NCBI GenBank assembly: GCA_041485905.1 | Contig: JBGPKK010000137.1 | Span: forward strand, 1 to 12,606 | DNA from: JAHFUI01 sp041485905 | GTDB lineage: Bacteria; Acidobacteriota; Vicinamibacteria; Vicinamibacterales; CAVVIG01 | Direction: 5' to 3' | Length of the DNA: 12,606 bases | Shown: positions 1-5,998 of the stretch, in pieces | How the letters are laid out: the number at the start of each line of letters is the position of its first letter | Position numbering within the stretch: the stretch's first letter is position 1 | Notes under the pieces: generated by a model | What the model was told of the DNA's origin: nothing | The model's database searches: none | What the model saw: only the letters and a program-made list of their open reading frames with translations | Position numbers and translations under genes: made by a program

Positions 1-2
1 AG

Positions 3-1370
3 ATCGACCACGCGCGCGCGTACGCGACGTCGAAAGGCTGGGTCGTCGCCGACGAGCAGGTGTACGTCGACGATGGGATCTCGGGCGCCGAGTTTGCGAA
101 CCGACCGGCCTTCCTGCGGCTGATGAACAGCCTCAAACCGCGGCCGGCGTTTCAGGTGCTCGTGATGTCAGAAGAATCGCGGCTCGGCCGTGAAAGCATC
201 GAAGTCAGCTACGCGCTCAAGCAGCTCGTGCAAGCCGGCGTCCGCGTGTGGCTCTATCTAGAGGACCGGGAGCGCACGCTCGACAATCCGATCGACAAGG
301 TGATGTTGTCGTTGACCGCGTTCGCCGACGAACTCGAACGCGAGAAGGCGCGGCAGCGCACCTACGACGCGATGCTGCGGAAGGCGAAGGCGGGCCACGT
401 CACCGGCGGCCGGCTGTTCGGGTACGACAACATCGACATTGAGGGAGGAGGCGGCAAGCGGTCGCACGTCGAGCGGCAGATCAACGAGACAGAAGCCGCG
501 GTCATCCGTCGGATCTTCGTGCTGTCCGTCGAGGGGCACGGCGTGAAAGCGATCGCGAAGATCCTGAACGCAGATGGCGCGCCGTCGCCGCGGGCGCAAT
601 GCGGACGGTCGCAGACCTGGGCGCCGACCTCGGTTCGTGAGGTGTTGTTCCGTGAGGTGTACCGCGGCACGATCGCCTGGAACCGGACCCGGAAGCGCAA
701 CCGGTGGGGCATCCAGCAGCAGGCGGCGCGGCCGGCGGCCGACTGGCTGAGCATTCCGGCGCCGGCTCTCCGGATCGTGGACGAAGACGTCTGGACCGCG
801 GCGCATGCCCGGATCGAACGAGCCCGGGCCGTCTACATGCGAGCGACGGGCGGGGAAACGTTCGGCCGGCCGGCGCTCGGCAATCCGTCGAAATACTTGC
901 TCACGAATCTGGCGCTCTGCGGGGCGTGTGGCGGGACGTTGCACGTGGTGTCGCGGAGCCACGGCGCGAGTCGCAAGCGCCTGTACGGCTGTTCAGGGTT
1001 TCACGAGCGGGGCATTTGCCAGAACCGGGCCGACGTGCCGATGACGGAGGCCGACTACTTCGTGATCGAGGCCTTGCTCGATGACGTGCTCGATCAGTCG
1101 ATGATCGAGGGCGGGGTAGACGAGGCGGTGCGACTGCTCCAAGGGGACGGCACGGCGGATCGAGTCACGGCGATCGAGGCGCAGATCGCGACGATCGATC
1201 AGGAACGCGCGCGGATCGTGGCGGCGATCGCGTCCGGAGGCCAGCTCGACGGGCTGCTGACGGCGCTCCAGGCACGCGAAGCCACCCGGTCGACGCTGGA
1301 CGCGGAGCGTCAGGCGATGCGCGCTGAGCGGCGCCTAGCGGCCGGAGACACGACACGCGTCCGCGATTAA
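3..1370 (+). CDS. Large serine recombinase, 5'-truncated by window edge and ended by a premature TAA
   Basis: Site-specific DNA recombinase of the large serine (resolvase/invertase) family, which cuts and rejoins DNA through a serine-DNA link. The frame is open to the left edge, so the start and the N-terminal catalytic serine lie outside the window. Visible in order: the rest of the resolvase domain (VYVDDGISGAEF, the arginine-bearing SEESRLGRE stretch, then LTAFADELEREKARQRT, the long helix), a Recombinase domain with an AKILNADGAPSPR stretch, a zinc ribbon (CGACGGTLH ... YGCSG ... GICQN), and a coiled coil rich in Ala, Arg and Glu. The internal GTG at 60 is not a credible start because homology continues upstream of it. 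The frame stops at TAA 1368-1370, but the expected C-terminal region follows in the same frame (separate entry), so the gene is probably inactivated or shortened. It likely belongs to an integrated element ending at the tRNA-Glu gene. Confidence 0.9.
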   Translation: MDHARAYATSKGWVVADEQVYVDDGISGAEFANRPAFLRLMNSLKPRPAFQVLVMSEESRLGRESIEVSYALKQLVQAGVRVWLYLEDRERTLDNPIDKVMLSLTAFADELEREKARQRTYDAMLRKAKAGHVTGGRLFGYDNIDIEGGGGKRSHVERQINETEAAVIRRIFVLSVEGHGVKAIAKILNADGAPSPRAQCGRSQTWAPTSVREVLFREVYRGTIAWNRTRKRNRWGIQQQAARPAADWLSIPAPALRIVDEDVWTAAHARIERARAVYMRATGGETFGRPALGNPSKYLLTNLALCGACGGTLHVVSRSHGASRKRLYGCSGFHERGICQNRADVPMTEADYFVIEALLDDVLDQSMIEGGVDEAVRLLQGDGTADRVTAIEAQIATIDQERARIVAAIASGGQLDGLLTALQAREATRSTLDAERQAMRAERRLAAGDTTRVRD

Positions 1371-1556
1371 CTCCTGACGTTGGCGACCTCGTGGCGGCGC
1401 GTCCTGGCCGACGATCCGACACACGCGCGGCCGATCGTGTCGTCGTTGCTGAACGGTCGCGTCACGTTCGCGCCGGTCGCGCCGAACCGCTGGCGGTTGA
1501 CGGGCGAAGGCACGCTGGCGGGGCTCTTCTCGCGGGAATGGACAGGAAGGGGGTAC
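1371..1556 (+). pseudogene. C-terminal remnant of the serine recombinase, in frame after the TAA
   Basis: Read in the same frame as the recombinase, immediately after its TAA, the sequence gives LLTLATSWRRVLADD, then HARPIVSSLLNGRVTFAP and WRLTGEGTLAGLF. This pattern (W-R-x-L-L near a helix, a short R-V-x-F-x-P strand, then a G-x-G-T-L-A-G-L tail) is what usually closes large serine recombinases of this kind. No start codon or ribosome site is visible, so it is not a separate gene. If the TAA were GAA (one base different) the junction would read RVRDELLTLA, a smooth join. The open frame continues into the antisense of the tRNA-Glu gene and ends at TGA 1629-1631; that last part is unlikely to be ancestral protein. 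A functional shortened recombinase remains possible. Confidence 0.75.
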
Positions 1557-1628
1557 GTCCCCAACGGGATTCGAACCCGTGTTTTGGCCTTGAAAGGGCC
1601 ACGTCCTGGGCCTCTGGACGATGGGGAC
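1556..1628 (-). tRNA. tRNA-Glu(TTC)
   Basis: A full cloverleaf reads on the minus strand. The 7-bp acceptor stem GTCCCCA/TGGGGAC is perfect. The D arm is GTCC/GGAC, the anticodon stem TGGCC/GGCCA has loop CTTTCAA, and the T arm ACGGG/CCCGT has loop TTCGAAT. The anticodon TTC is at 1592-1594. The discriminator base is G and no CCA is encoded (TACC follows), unlike tRNA-Lys at the right end. The 3' end faces the recombinase remnant, and no terminator is visible downstream of it. A TATGAT hexamer at 1647-1652 (minus), 18 bases before the gene, is a reasonable -10 element. Confidence 0.95.
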
Positions 1629-1646
1629 TGAAGGCGTGAATCTCGA

Positions 1647-1652
1647 ATCATA
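1647..1652 (-). promoter_or_regulatory. Candidate -10 hexamer for tRNA-Glu
   Basis: TATGAT on the minus strand (5 of 6 bases of TATAAT), 18 bases upstream of the tRNA-Glu 5' end. A convincing -35 is not visible. A perfect 12-bp palindrome CGAACGCGTTCG (1664-1675) lies just upstream. The MITE-like element begins only about 37 bases upstream of this hexamer. Confidence 0.4.
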
Positions 1653-1680
1653 ACATGGCGATACGAACGCGTTCGGGTCG

Positions 1681-1688
1681 CGCATTCG
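1681..1688 (+). repeat. Left copy of 8-bp target-site duplication
   Basis: CGCATTCG directly abuts the left inverted repeat. Its identical partner is at 1930-1937. Confidence 0.75.
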
Positions 1689-1929
1689 GGTACTGGGTCA
1701 GTTTGAGTTTCGGCGTCGCGTCTCATCCAGGATGCCCTGCCCTGGCCTCGGCGTTCGCCTCCATGTCTGCGCGCCGGACAGCGCGTCCTCCGCGTCGGAC
1801 GCTCCCGCTCCCGCGGCGGTCCGGGAGGCGGCGTGCGACAGCGTCGGCCGGGAGATGCGTTTTCCACGCGACGGTCGGGCGGCGCGGCCCGAGGTCCCTC
1901 GGCCGGCCACGCGAAACTGACCCACTACC
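1689..1929. mobile_element. 241-bp MITE-like element with inverted repeats
   Basis: The left end reads GGTACTGGGTCAGTTT (1689-1704). The right end, read on the minus strand from 1929, gives GGTAGTGGGTCAGTTT, so 15 of 16 bases match. An identical octamer CGCATTCG flanks both ends (1681-1688 and 1930-1937), as a target-site duplication would. The 241-bp interior is very GC-rich and holds no coding sequence that I recognise on either strand, so it cannot encode a transposase of normal size. It is best described as a non-autonomous element or deletion remnant moved by a transposase elsewhere. The 8-bp duplication and GG-type ends are compatible with IS6- or IS1595-type elements, but I cannot assign a family. 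It lies between tRNA-Glu and the 3' end of the slipin gene. Confidence 0.75.
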
Positions 1930-1937
1930 CGCATTCG
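1930..1937 (+). repeat. Right copy of 8-bp target-site duplication
   Basis: CGCATTCG directly abuts the right inverted repeat, identical and in the same orientation as 1681-1688. Confidence 0.75.
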
Positions 1938-1975
1938 CGATGGTGGAGGAGCAGGAGGTCCGGCCGGACGCTGCG

Positions 1976-2908
1976 CTATTTCTGTGGCGTCGATGCCTGG
2001 AGCAGCTCGCGGATGCCGCCAAGCGACGCCAGAATGCCGCTCGCCTCGTACGGCAGGAACACGAGCTTCTGCGCGTTGGTGGCAATCTGGCCGAGCGCGT
2101 CGAGATAGCTCTTCGCGATCATGTACTGCGCAGGATTGCTGGTCGCGCCGAGCGCCTGCGCGAGGACCTGAATGGCCTGCCCTTCGGCTTGCGCGACGCG
2201 CAGACGCGCCTCGGCCTGACCCTCGGCGGCCAGAATCACCGACTGCTTGTTGCCTTCCGCGTTGACAATCTGCGACTGCTTCTGACCTTCGGCCCGCAGA
2301 ATAGCAGAGGCTTTCTCGCCTTCCGCGGTCGTGACGACGGCGCGCCGGGTCCGCTCCGCGGTCATCTGCTTTTCCATCGTCAGCCGGATCTCTTCCGGCG
2401 GCACGATGTTCTTGAGCTCGATCCGCATCACCTTGACGCCCCACTGCTCGGTCGCCGTATCGAGCGCGGCCCGCAGCTGCGTGTTGATGGCGTCGCGCGA
2501 GGTGAGTGTGTGATCGAGATCCAGTGCGCCGATGACGTTACGCAGCGCCGACAGCGTCAGCTGCTCGATGCCCCATCTCAGGTTCTGCACTTCGTACGTG
2601 GCCCGCACCGGATCGACGACGACGGCGTAGATGACGGCGTCCACTTCCATCGTGACGTTGTCGCGCGTGATGACCGACTGCGGCTCGATTTTCGTGATTT
2701 GCTCGCGCAGGTCGATTGTGTCGCGGACCGCGTCGAGGAAGGGCACGATGGTGTTGAGGCCGGCCTCGGCCGTGCGGTGGTAGCGGCCGAGCCGTTCGAT
2801 GATCTTCACCTGCTTCTGCGGGACGATCTTGATCGTCCGCATCAGGACGATCACCACGAAGATCGCCAGCCCCAGGAGCACGATGTTGTTCGTCAGGATA
2901 TCTATCAT
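1976..2908 (-). CDS. Slipin / stomatin-like SPFH membrane protein (QmcA/paraslipin type)
   Basis: Membrane-anchored SPFH (stomatin/prohibitin) scaffold protein of 310 residues. Such proteins form large rings in the inner membrane and pair with NfeD partners; the exact cell function is not settled. Residues 1-24 (MIDILTNNIVLLGLAIFVVI...) give one N-terminal membrane segment. The SPFH core follows: VPQKQVKIIERLGRYHR, then PFLDAVRDTIDLREQ, then VDAVIYAVVVDP. After it come the helical section VIGALDLDHTLTSRD, the motif VKVMRIELKNIVPP, and a long Ala/Glu-rich coiled coil (AEGEKASAILRAEGQ and similar). I chose ATG 2908 because the slipin N-terminus starts there and it overlaps the nfeD stop as ATGA, the usual sign of translational coupling. 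Upstream codons in frame read through nfeD. A GC palindrome GTCCGGCCGGAC (1958-1969) follows the stop, a weak terminator candidate. Confidence 0.92.
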   Translation of the reverse strand: MIDILTNNIVLLGLAIFVVIVLMRTIKIVPQKQVKIIERLGRYHRTAEAGLNTIVPFLDAVRDTIDLREQITKIEPQSVITRDNVTMEVDAVIYAVVVDPVRATYEVQNLRWGIEQLTLSALRNVIGALDLDHTLTSRDAINTQLRAALDTATEQWGVKVMRIELKNIVPPEEIRLTMEKQMTAERTRRAVVTTAEGEKASAILRAEGQKQSQIVNAEGNKQSVILAAEGQAEARLRVAQAEGQAIQVLAQALGATSNPAQYMIAKSYLDALGQIATNAQKLVFLPYEASGILASLGGIRELLQASTPQK

Positions 2909-3363
2909 TCGCTCGTAACCTCCAGCACGATGCCATTGGCGCCGACGACGCGGACTTTCGTTCCGATCGTGATGGCGGCGGCGCTGCGGGCGGCCCAATC
3001 CTGCCCACCGACGTTGACGCGGCCCGTGCCAATCGTCGGGTCGATGTCGTGCGTCACGACTCCCTGCCGGCCGATCAGCGGCTCGGTTCGAGACGGCACT
3101 CCTCGTCCGGACAGGCCAGCCAGCAGACGCGATCGCAGGAGCACGATCGACCCGGTCATCACGACGACGAACGCGAGGAACTGCACTTCAACGCTGAAAC
3201 CAAAAAACGCCGCCGCCGCCGCCACGATCGCGCCGGCGCCAACGAAGGCGAAGCCGAAGTGCGGAACCGACACTTCGACGACGGCGGAGATGAACGCGAG
3301 CACCAGCCAGACGAGGGCCGTAATTTGCGACGCCCAGGCCCGCAGCAACGGCAGTATCCACAT
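2905..3363 (-). CDS. NfeD family protein (short form)
   Basis: Short NfeD-type membrane protein, 152 residues, the expected partner of the slipin encoded just downstream. Residues 1-80 are strongly hydrophobic, with three to four membrane segments (ITALVWLVLAFISAVVEV, then FAFVGAGAIVAAAAAFFGF, then FLAFVVVMTGSIVLLRS). Residues from about 95 form the soluble OB-fold typical of NfeD: LIGRQGVVTHDI, GTGRVNVGGQDWAARS, then GTKVRVVGANGIVLEV. There is no ClpP-like protease domain, so it is the short class. The stop overlaps the slipin start as ATGA. The start codon is 15 bases downstream of the preceding membrane protein's stop, so the three genes are probably one transcript. No clear Shine-Dalgarno is seen before ATG 3363. 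Confidence 0.9.
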   Translation of the reverse strand: MWILPLLRAWASQITALVWLVLAFISAVVEVSVPHFGFAFVGAGAIVAAAAAFFGFSVEVQFLAFVVVMTGSIVLLRSRLLAGLSGRGVPSRTEPLIGRQGVVTHDIDPTIGTGRVNVGGQDWAARSAAAITIGTKVRVVGANGIVLEVTSE

Positions 3364-3378
3364 ATTGGGAGGCCGCGA

Positions 3379-3837
3379 TTATAAGCGGAAGAGCGGTCTG
3401 CCGCTCGCCATTCCCGGCCAGGGGATCGCGAGCACCATGAGCACGGTCGCGAACCCGAAGCACAGGAGCATTCGCATCCGCTTCGCGTCCGCCGTGGGCG
3501 CCTTCCGCGCCAGCACGCGTCCGACGTGGACGACGACCACAGCGGCGAGCATCATCGCGGCGTGTTCGACGGCGAAAAATCTCAGGCCGGCATCCCGCAT
3601 TGCGAGGGCGAAGTTCTCGCGGATCACCTGCATGTTCGGGCTCACCACCAGGTAGAGCAGCAGTCCGAGCAGCAGCTGGATGTCCAGCATCATCATCAGG
3701 ATCAGGCCCCACATGTCGGCGCGGCCCGGAGCGACAGTTTTAGACCGATCCGCGAGCGTGGTGATGGTCGCGGCGACGCCGGCGACGAGCGCGATCCACC
3801 GCAACCAGGAATGCAACGAGAGGACGAGCGTGTACAT
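3379..3837 (-). CDS. Four-helix membrane protein, possible b-type haem protein
   Basis: Integral membrane protein of 152 residues; I do not recognise a named family with certainty. Four hydrophobic segments are visible: about residues 3-27 (LVLSLHSWLRWIALVAGV), 42-66, 85-110 and 122-140. Histidines H9, H92 (VEHAAMML) and H104 (VVHVGR) fall inside or at the edges of the helices, as in cytochrome-b561-like or related haem-binding small membrane proteins. Haem binding is inference only. It is followed after 15 bases by nfeD and then the slipin gene, and is probably co-transcribed. A TAGTAT hexamer lies 6 bases before the ATG, a position that would suit a leaderless transcript. Confidence 0.75.
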   Translation of the reverse strand: MYTLVLSLHSWLRWIALVAGVAATITTLADRSKTVAPGRADMWGLILMMMLDIQLLLGLLLYLVVSPNMQVIRENFALAMRDAGLRFFAVEHAAMMLAAVVVVHVGRVLARKAPTADAKRMRMLLCFGFATVLMVLAIPWPGMASGRPLFRL

Positions 3838-3860
3838 GCGGGAATACTACACGGGACGGC

Positions 3861-3895
3861 ATTGCAGATTGCAGATTTAAGATTGCAGATTGGAG
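3861..3895 (+). repeat. Heptamer tandem repeat (ATTGCAG, five units)
   Basis: Five consecutive 7-base units: ATTGCAG, ATTGCAG, ATTTAAG, ATTGCAG, ATTGGAG. The array crosses the stop codon of the minus-strand gene ending at 3877, so the last residues of that protein (SNLQS) are written by the repeat. It belongs to the same 7-base class as the arrays near 5259-5313 and 5977-5996. Confidence 0.8.
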
Positions 3896-4656
3896 AGCGC
3901 GCGCTTCGCGCTGTCCAGATCCTGCTTCGCCTGTTCGAAGACGCGTTCGGCCTGTGATGCCCGCGACTGTGCGCGTTCGACGGCGGCTTCCGCTTGCTTG
4001 ATCGCCGCCGCGCGCCGGCGTGCGGCCGCCGCCTCTTGCAGTTGTCGCGCGCGCTCCGCGGCCGCGAGACGTTTCGCGTCCACAGGCGCAGGCCTCGAGC
4101 TTGACGTCCTTGACCGGGGCGTTGACGGGCCCTGCTGGACCGTCGAGGCCGCGTGCCCTGCTTTCGGAACGGTCGGTTTGAGCGTCGCCTTCACACCGGC
4201 GAGCATCTCGAATCCACCTGGCTGAAGTGGGTGCGTGAGGCGTCCAGGTGGCTCGTCGGGTGTGGATGTGAGCGACAGAGTTTCGAATGTACGCGCGAGC
4301 CCGGCGCGGCCTGGATGGACACCCGCGGCCTCAGCAAGCTGGATGGCGCGCTCCACAGCCGATGCAATGGCTTTCCGATGCGCGGCAGCGGCGCCGTGCA
4401 CATCGGCCGAGCGTCCTTCGAGCGCCGCGATCTGGGCGCGCCGCAGCTCGCCTCCGCTTCGCTGCACGCGATCGAAGAGGGCGCGCGCGTGCCAGTACAC
4501 CTGATTGACCGCCCACGGCACGCTGGTCGGCTTCTTCAGCTGTCGGACGCGCCGCGCGTCGGCGCCCTTCAGCTCGGAGGCAAGCGCGGATCGCCCCGCG
4601 AGAAACTCATCGAGCGGTTTCCCGTACAGGTCGTCGATTCTCGACTCGATCGTCAC
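3877..4656 (-). CDS. Conserved hypothetical coiled-coil protein
   Basis: Soluble protein of 259 residues with no function that I can assign. The N-terminal third (IDDLYGKPLDEFLAGRSALA, then RRVRQLKKPTSVPWAVNQVY) matches a pattern I associate with a widespread uncharacterised family: an LY-x-x-P opening, an R-x-x-L-A helix, then L-K-K-P-T ahead of an A-W-A/V-x-N motif. A Pro/Ser/Thr-rich linker follows at about residues 160-200. The end (about 200-255) is an almost pure Ala/Arg/Glu/Gln coiled coil (AAERARQLQEAAAARRRA and on). The start is GTG at 4656; AAGATAAC lies directly before it but is not a convincing ribosome site. No signal peptide or membrane segment is visible. The last five residues come from a heptamer repeat, so the natural C-terminus may have been altered. 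It stands alone between a hairpin-rich spacer and the membrane protein cluster. Confidence 0.75.
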   Translation of the reverse strand: MTIESRIDDLYGKPLDEFLAGRSALASELKGADARRVRQLKKPTSVPWAVNQVYWHARALFDRVQRSGGELRRAQIAALEGRSADVHGAAAAHRKAIASAVERAIQLAEAAGVHPGRAGLARTFETLSLTSTPDEPPGRLTHPLQPGGFEMLAGVKATLKPTVPKAGHAASTVQQGPSTPRSRTSSSRPAPVDAKRLAAAERARQLQEAAAARRRAAAIKQAEAAVERAQSRASQAERVFEQAKQDLDSAKRALSNLQS

Positions 4657-4668
4657 GTTATCTTATTT

Positions 4669-4692
4669 GTGGCGGGGCCCCACCCCCGCCAC
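4669..4692. repeat. REP-like GC hairpin
   Basis: GTGGCGGG (4669-4676) pairs perfectly with CCCGCCAC (4685-4692) around an 8-base loop. It lies 12 bases upstream of the GTG start at 4656 and would sit in that gene's 5' leader if transcribed from above. No T-run follows on either strand, so a terminator role is doubtful. Confidence 0.55.
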
Positions 4693-4741
4693 CTGTGCCT
4701 TCGCGCCTTGTCGGCGCTCGGCTTTGGTTGTCACCACGAGC

Positions 4742-4774
4742 GGCGGACCTGATAACGTCCGCCCTACGAAGGGC
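4742..4774. repeat. REP-like overlapping hairpins downstream of the lipoprotein gene
   Basis: GGCGGAC (4742-4748) pairs with GTCCGCC (4757-4763) around loop CTGATAAC. A second stem, GCCCT (4761-4765) with AGGGC (4770-4774), overlaps it, so the two compete. It sits 23-55 bases after the stop of the minus-strand lipoprotein gene and could stop its transcript, although there is no T-run. The remaining sequence from 4693 to 4796 shows nothing else that I recognise. Confidence 0.5.
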
Positions 4775-4796
4775 AGACCGAATGGTCGCGGATCGT

Positions 4797-5216
4797 TCAG
4801 GGATGGCTGACCTGAACCGTATAGTTCTGGGCGACTGTCAAGGCAGGGAAGCCGGCGAAGTTGAGCGACGCGTCGAACACCACCACGCAGTAGTCGCCCC
4901 TCAGCAGCACCTGGCCAGAGAGAGAGGTCTTCCCGATATTGGCGGGGCCCACGGCGTTGGTTTGTTGCAGTGAGCAACTATTTCCCGACATCAGACCCCA
5001 CCCCATGCCGACGTACACGTTCCCCGGGGTCAACGCGGTCATGCTGACGCTGAATTCGCCCAGGTTTGAAAGCGTGACCGTCTTGGGATTATCAGCGCTA
5101 CCCGGTTGCACAGTGCCCATGAACATCTCGACGCGGTTTTGTGACGGGTCTGTCGGTCCCTTGCAACCAAACGCGGCAAGGCCGACCAACAGCGCGACGG
5201 CAAGATGCTTTCTCAT
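4797..5216 (-). CDS. Small lipoprotein with PPC-like beta fold
   Basis: Exported lipoprotein of 139 residues, function unknown. The N-terminus MRKHLAVALLVGLAAFGCKG is a clear lipoprotein signal peptide with lipobox LAAFGC, so Cys18 would be lipidated. The mature part looks like one beta-sandwich with the alternating pattern of bacterial pre-peptidase C-terminal (PPC-like) domains: GTVQPGSADNPKTVTLSN, then FSVSMTALTP, then LLRGDYCVVVFDA and NYTVQVSHP at the end. Two internal cysteines, in the NSCSLQ and DYCVVV stretches, may form a disulfide. I chose ATG 5216 over in-frame codons upstream because the signal peptide begins there. TAAGAT lies 8 bases before the ATG, a possible -10 for a leaderless transcript. 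No functional partner is evident nearby. Confidence 0.8.
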   Translation of the reverse strand: MRKHLAVALLVGLAAFGCKGPTDPSQNRVEMFMGTVQPGSADNPKTVTLSNLGEFSVSMTALTPGNVYVGMGWGLMSGNSCSLQQTNAVGPANIGKTSLSGQVLLRGDYCVVVFDASLNFAGFPALTVAQNYTVQVSHP

Positions 5217-5258
5217 GTCAGTCCATCTTACCAGCGGGGCCGCCCCACGCAAGCCAAC

Positions 5259-5313
5259 CAGTCGTCGGTCGCCAGTCGTCGGTCGTCAGTCTATCGGTTG
5301 ACTGTCGACTGTC
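5259..5313 (+). repeat. 7/14-base tandem repeats between lipoprotein gene and cysH
   Basis: CAGTCGTCGGTCGC (5259-5272) is followed by CAGTCGTCGGTCGT (5273-5286) and a partial CAGTC. Each 14-mer is itself two related heptamers. After a short gap come two exact GACTGTC heptamers (5300-5306 and 5307-5313), which run up to and into the cysH stop codon (5312-5314). Confidence 0.75.
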
Positions 5314-5998
5314 AGTCCTTGACCGGCTGAATGTGGATGCCGCATTCCAGCTTCTGACCCTGCCATCGGCCCGAGCGCGGATCGTTAGGATCGAGCGGCA
5401 GCGAGGTGCACGGCTCGCAGCAGATGCTGGTGTACCCGAGCTCGTACAGCGGCAACAAGGGAATGTCGTGCGCCTTCGCGTACATCCAGACGTCCCTCGT
5501 CGTCCAGGCGGCGAGGGCGCTCACTTTCGTGATGGCCTTGCCCGACGGCAGGCGGAACGGCTCGACCTCGGCCAGGTTCGCGCGCGACGCGGACTGCTGA
5601 CGACGGAGCCCGGTGAACCAGATGTCGTAGGCCTCGAGCGCCGAGAAGAGCGGTTCCACCTTGTGGCGGGCGCAGCAGGAGTCGGTGCTGGTCTGCCACA
5701 GGCCCTGGGACGGCTCGGCCGCACGCAGATTGATCAGATTCAGGTTCCACCGGCTGGCGAGCTCGTCGCGATACGCGTAGGTCTGCGAGAAATGGTGCAC
5801 CGTGTCGAGGAACAGGACCGGGATATCCGGCTTGAGCTCACGCAGCATGTGCAGGACCACGACATCTTCCGCCTGAAAGCTGCAGGTGAGGCAGGGCGTG
5901 CCCGCCTTCGCGAGAGCGTTCGCGATGATCCCGCCTTCGCTCGCGCGGGGACCCGGCGCGAGCTCCGGCGCGGCAGGCTGTCGACTGTCGACTGTCAC
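5312..5998 (-). CDS. cysH: Adenylyl-sulfate (APS) reductase, assimilatory, CysH family
   Basis: Reduces activated sulfate to sulfite in the cytoplasm; 228 residues. The PAPS/APS reductase fold is visible as CSFQAEDVVVLHML, VLFLDTVHHFSQTYAYRDEL and ITKVSALAAWTTRDVWMYA. Cysteine pairs C108-C109 and C194-x-x-C197 (CEPC) are the ligands of the [4Fe-4S] cluster that marks APS reductases and is absent from cluster-free PAPS reductases. The C-terminal KLECGIH holds the catalytic Cys219. Together with cysDN and no cysC in the operon, this argues for APS as substrate. All eight Cys codons are TGC. The start is GTG 5998, overlapping the cysN stop as GTGA, so translation is coupled. The first residues TVDSRQ are encoded by a GACTGTC heptamer repeat, and a second GACTGTC array touches the stop. 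The true functional N-terminus may therefore begin later, around residue 20. Confidence 0.92.
   Translation of the reverse strand: MTVDSRQPAAPELAPGPRASEGGIIANALAKAGTPCLTCSFQAEDVVVLHMLRELKPDIPVLFLDTVHHFSQTYAYRDELASRWNLNLINLRAAEPSQGLWQTSTDSCCARHKVEPLFSALEAYDIWFTGLRRQQSASRANLAEVEPFRLPSGKAITKVSALAAWTTRDVWMYAKAHDIPLLPLYELGYTSICCEPCTSLPLDPNDPRSGRWQGQKLECGIHIQPVKD
5977..5996 (+). repeat. GACTGTC heptamer array inside the cysH N-terminus
   Basis: Partial GCTGTC then two exact GACTGTC units (5983-5989 and 5990-5996), in the same orientation as the two units at 5300-5313 at the other end of cysH. On the minus strand it encodes residues 2-7 or so of CysH. Confidence 0.75.

Noticed and set aside
1664..1675. 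CGAACGCGTTCG palindrome as an operator of tRNA-Glu
   Set aside because: Short GC palindromes are frequent here, and nothing else supports a binding site.
1958..1969. GTCCGGCCGGAC palindrome as slipin terminator
   Set aside because: With a minimal loop the stem has only 4 bp and no T-run follows on the minus strand.
1655..3655. 666-codon open frame on the plus strand
   Set aside because: It runs antisense to slipin, nfeD and the membrane protein, all of which show family motifs. Its translation is low-complexity, Arg-rich and unlike any protein; long antisense frames are common at this GC content.
3861..5998. CRISPR-like array
   Set aside because: The repeats are 7 or 14 bases in direct tandem with no spacers, and no cas genes are present.
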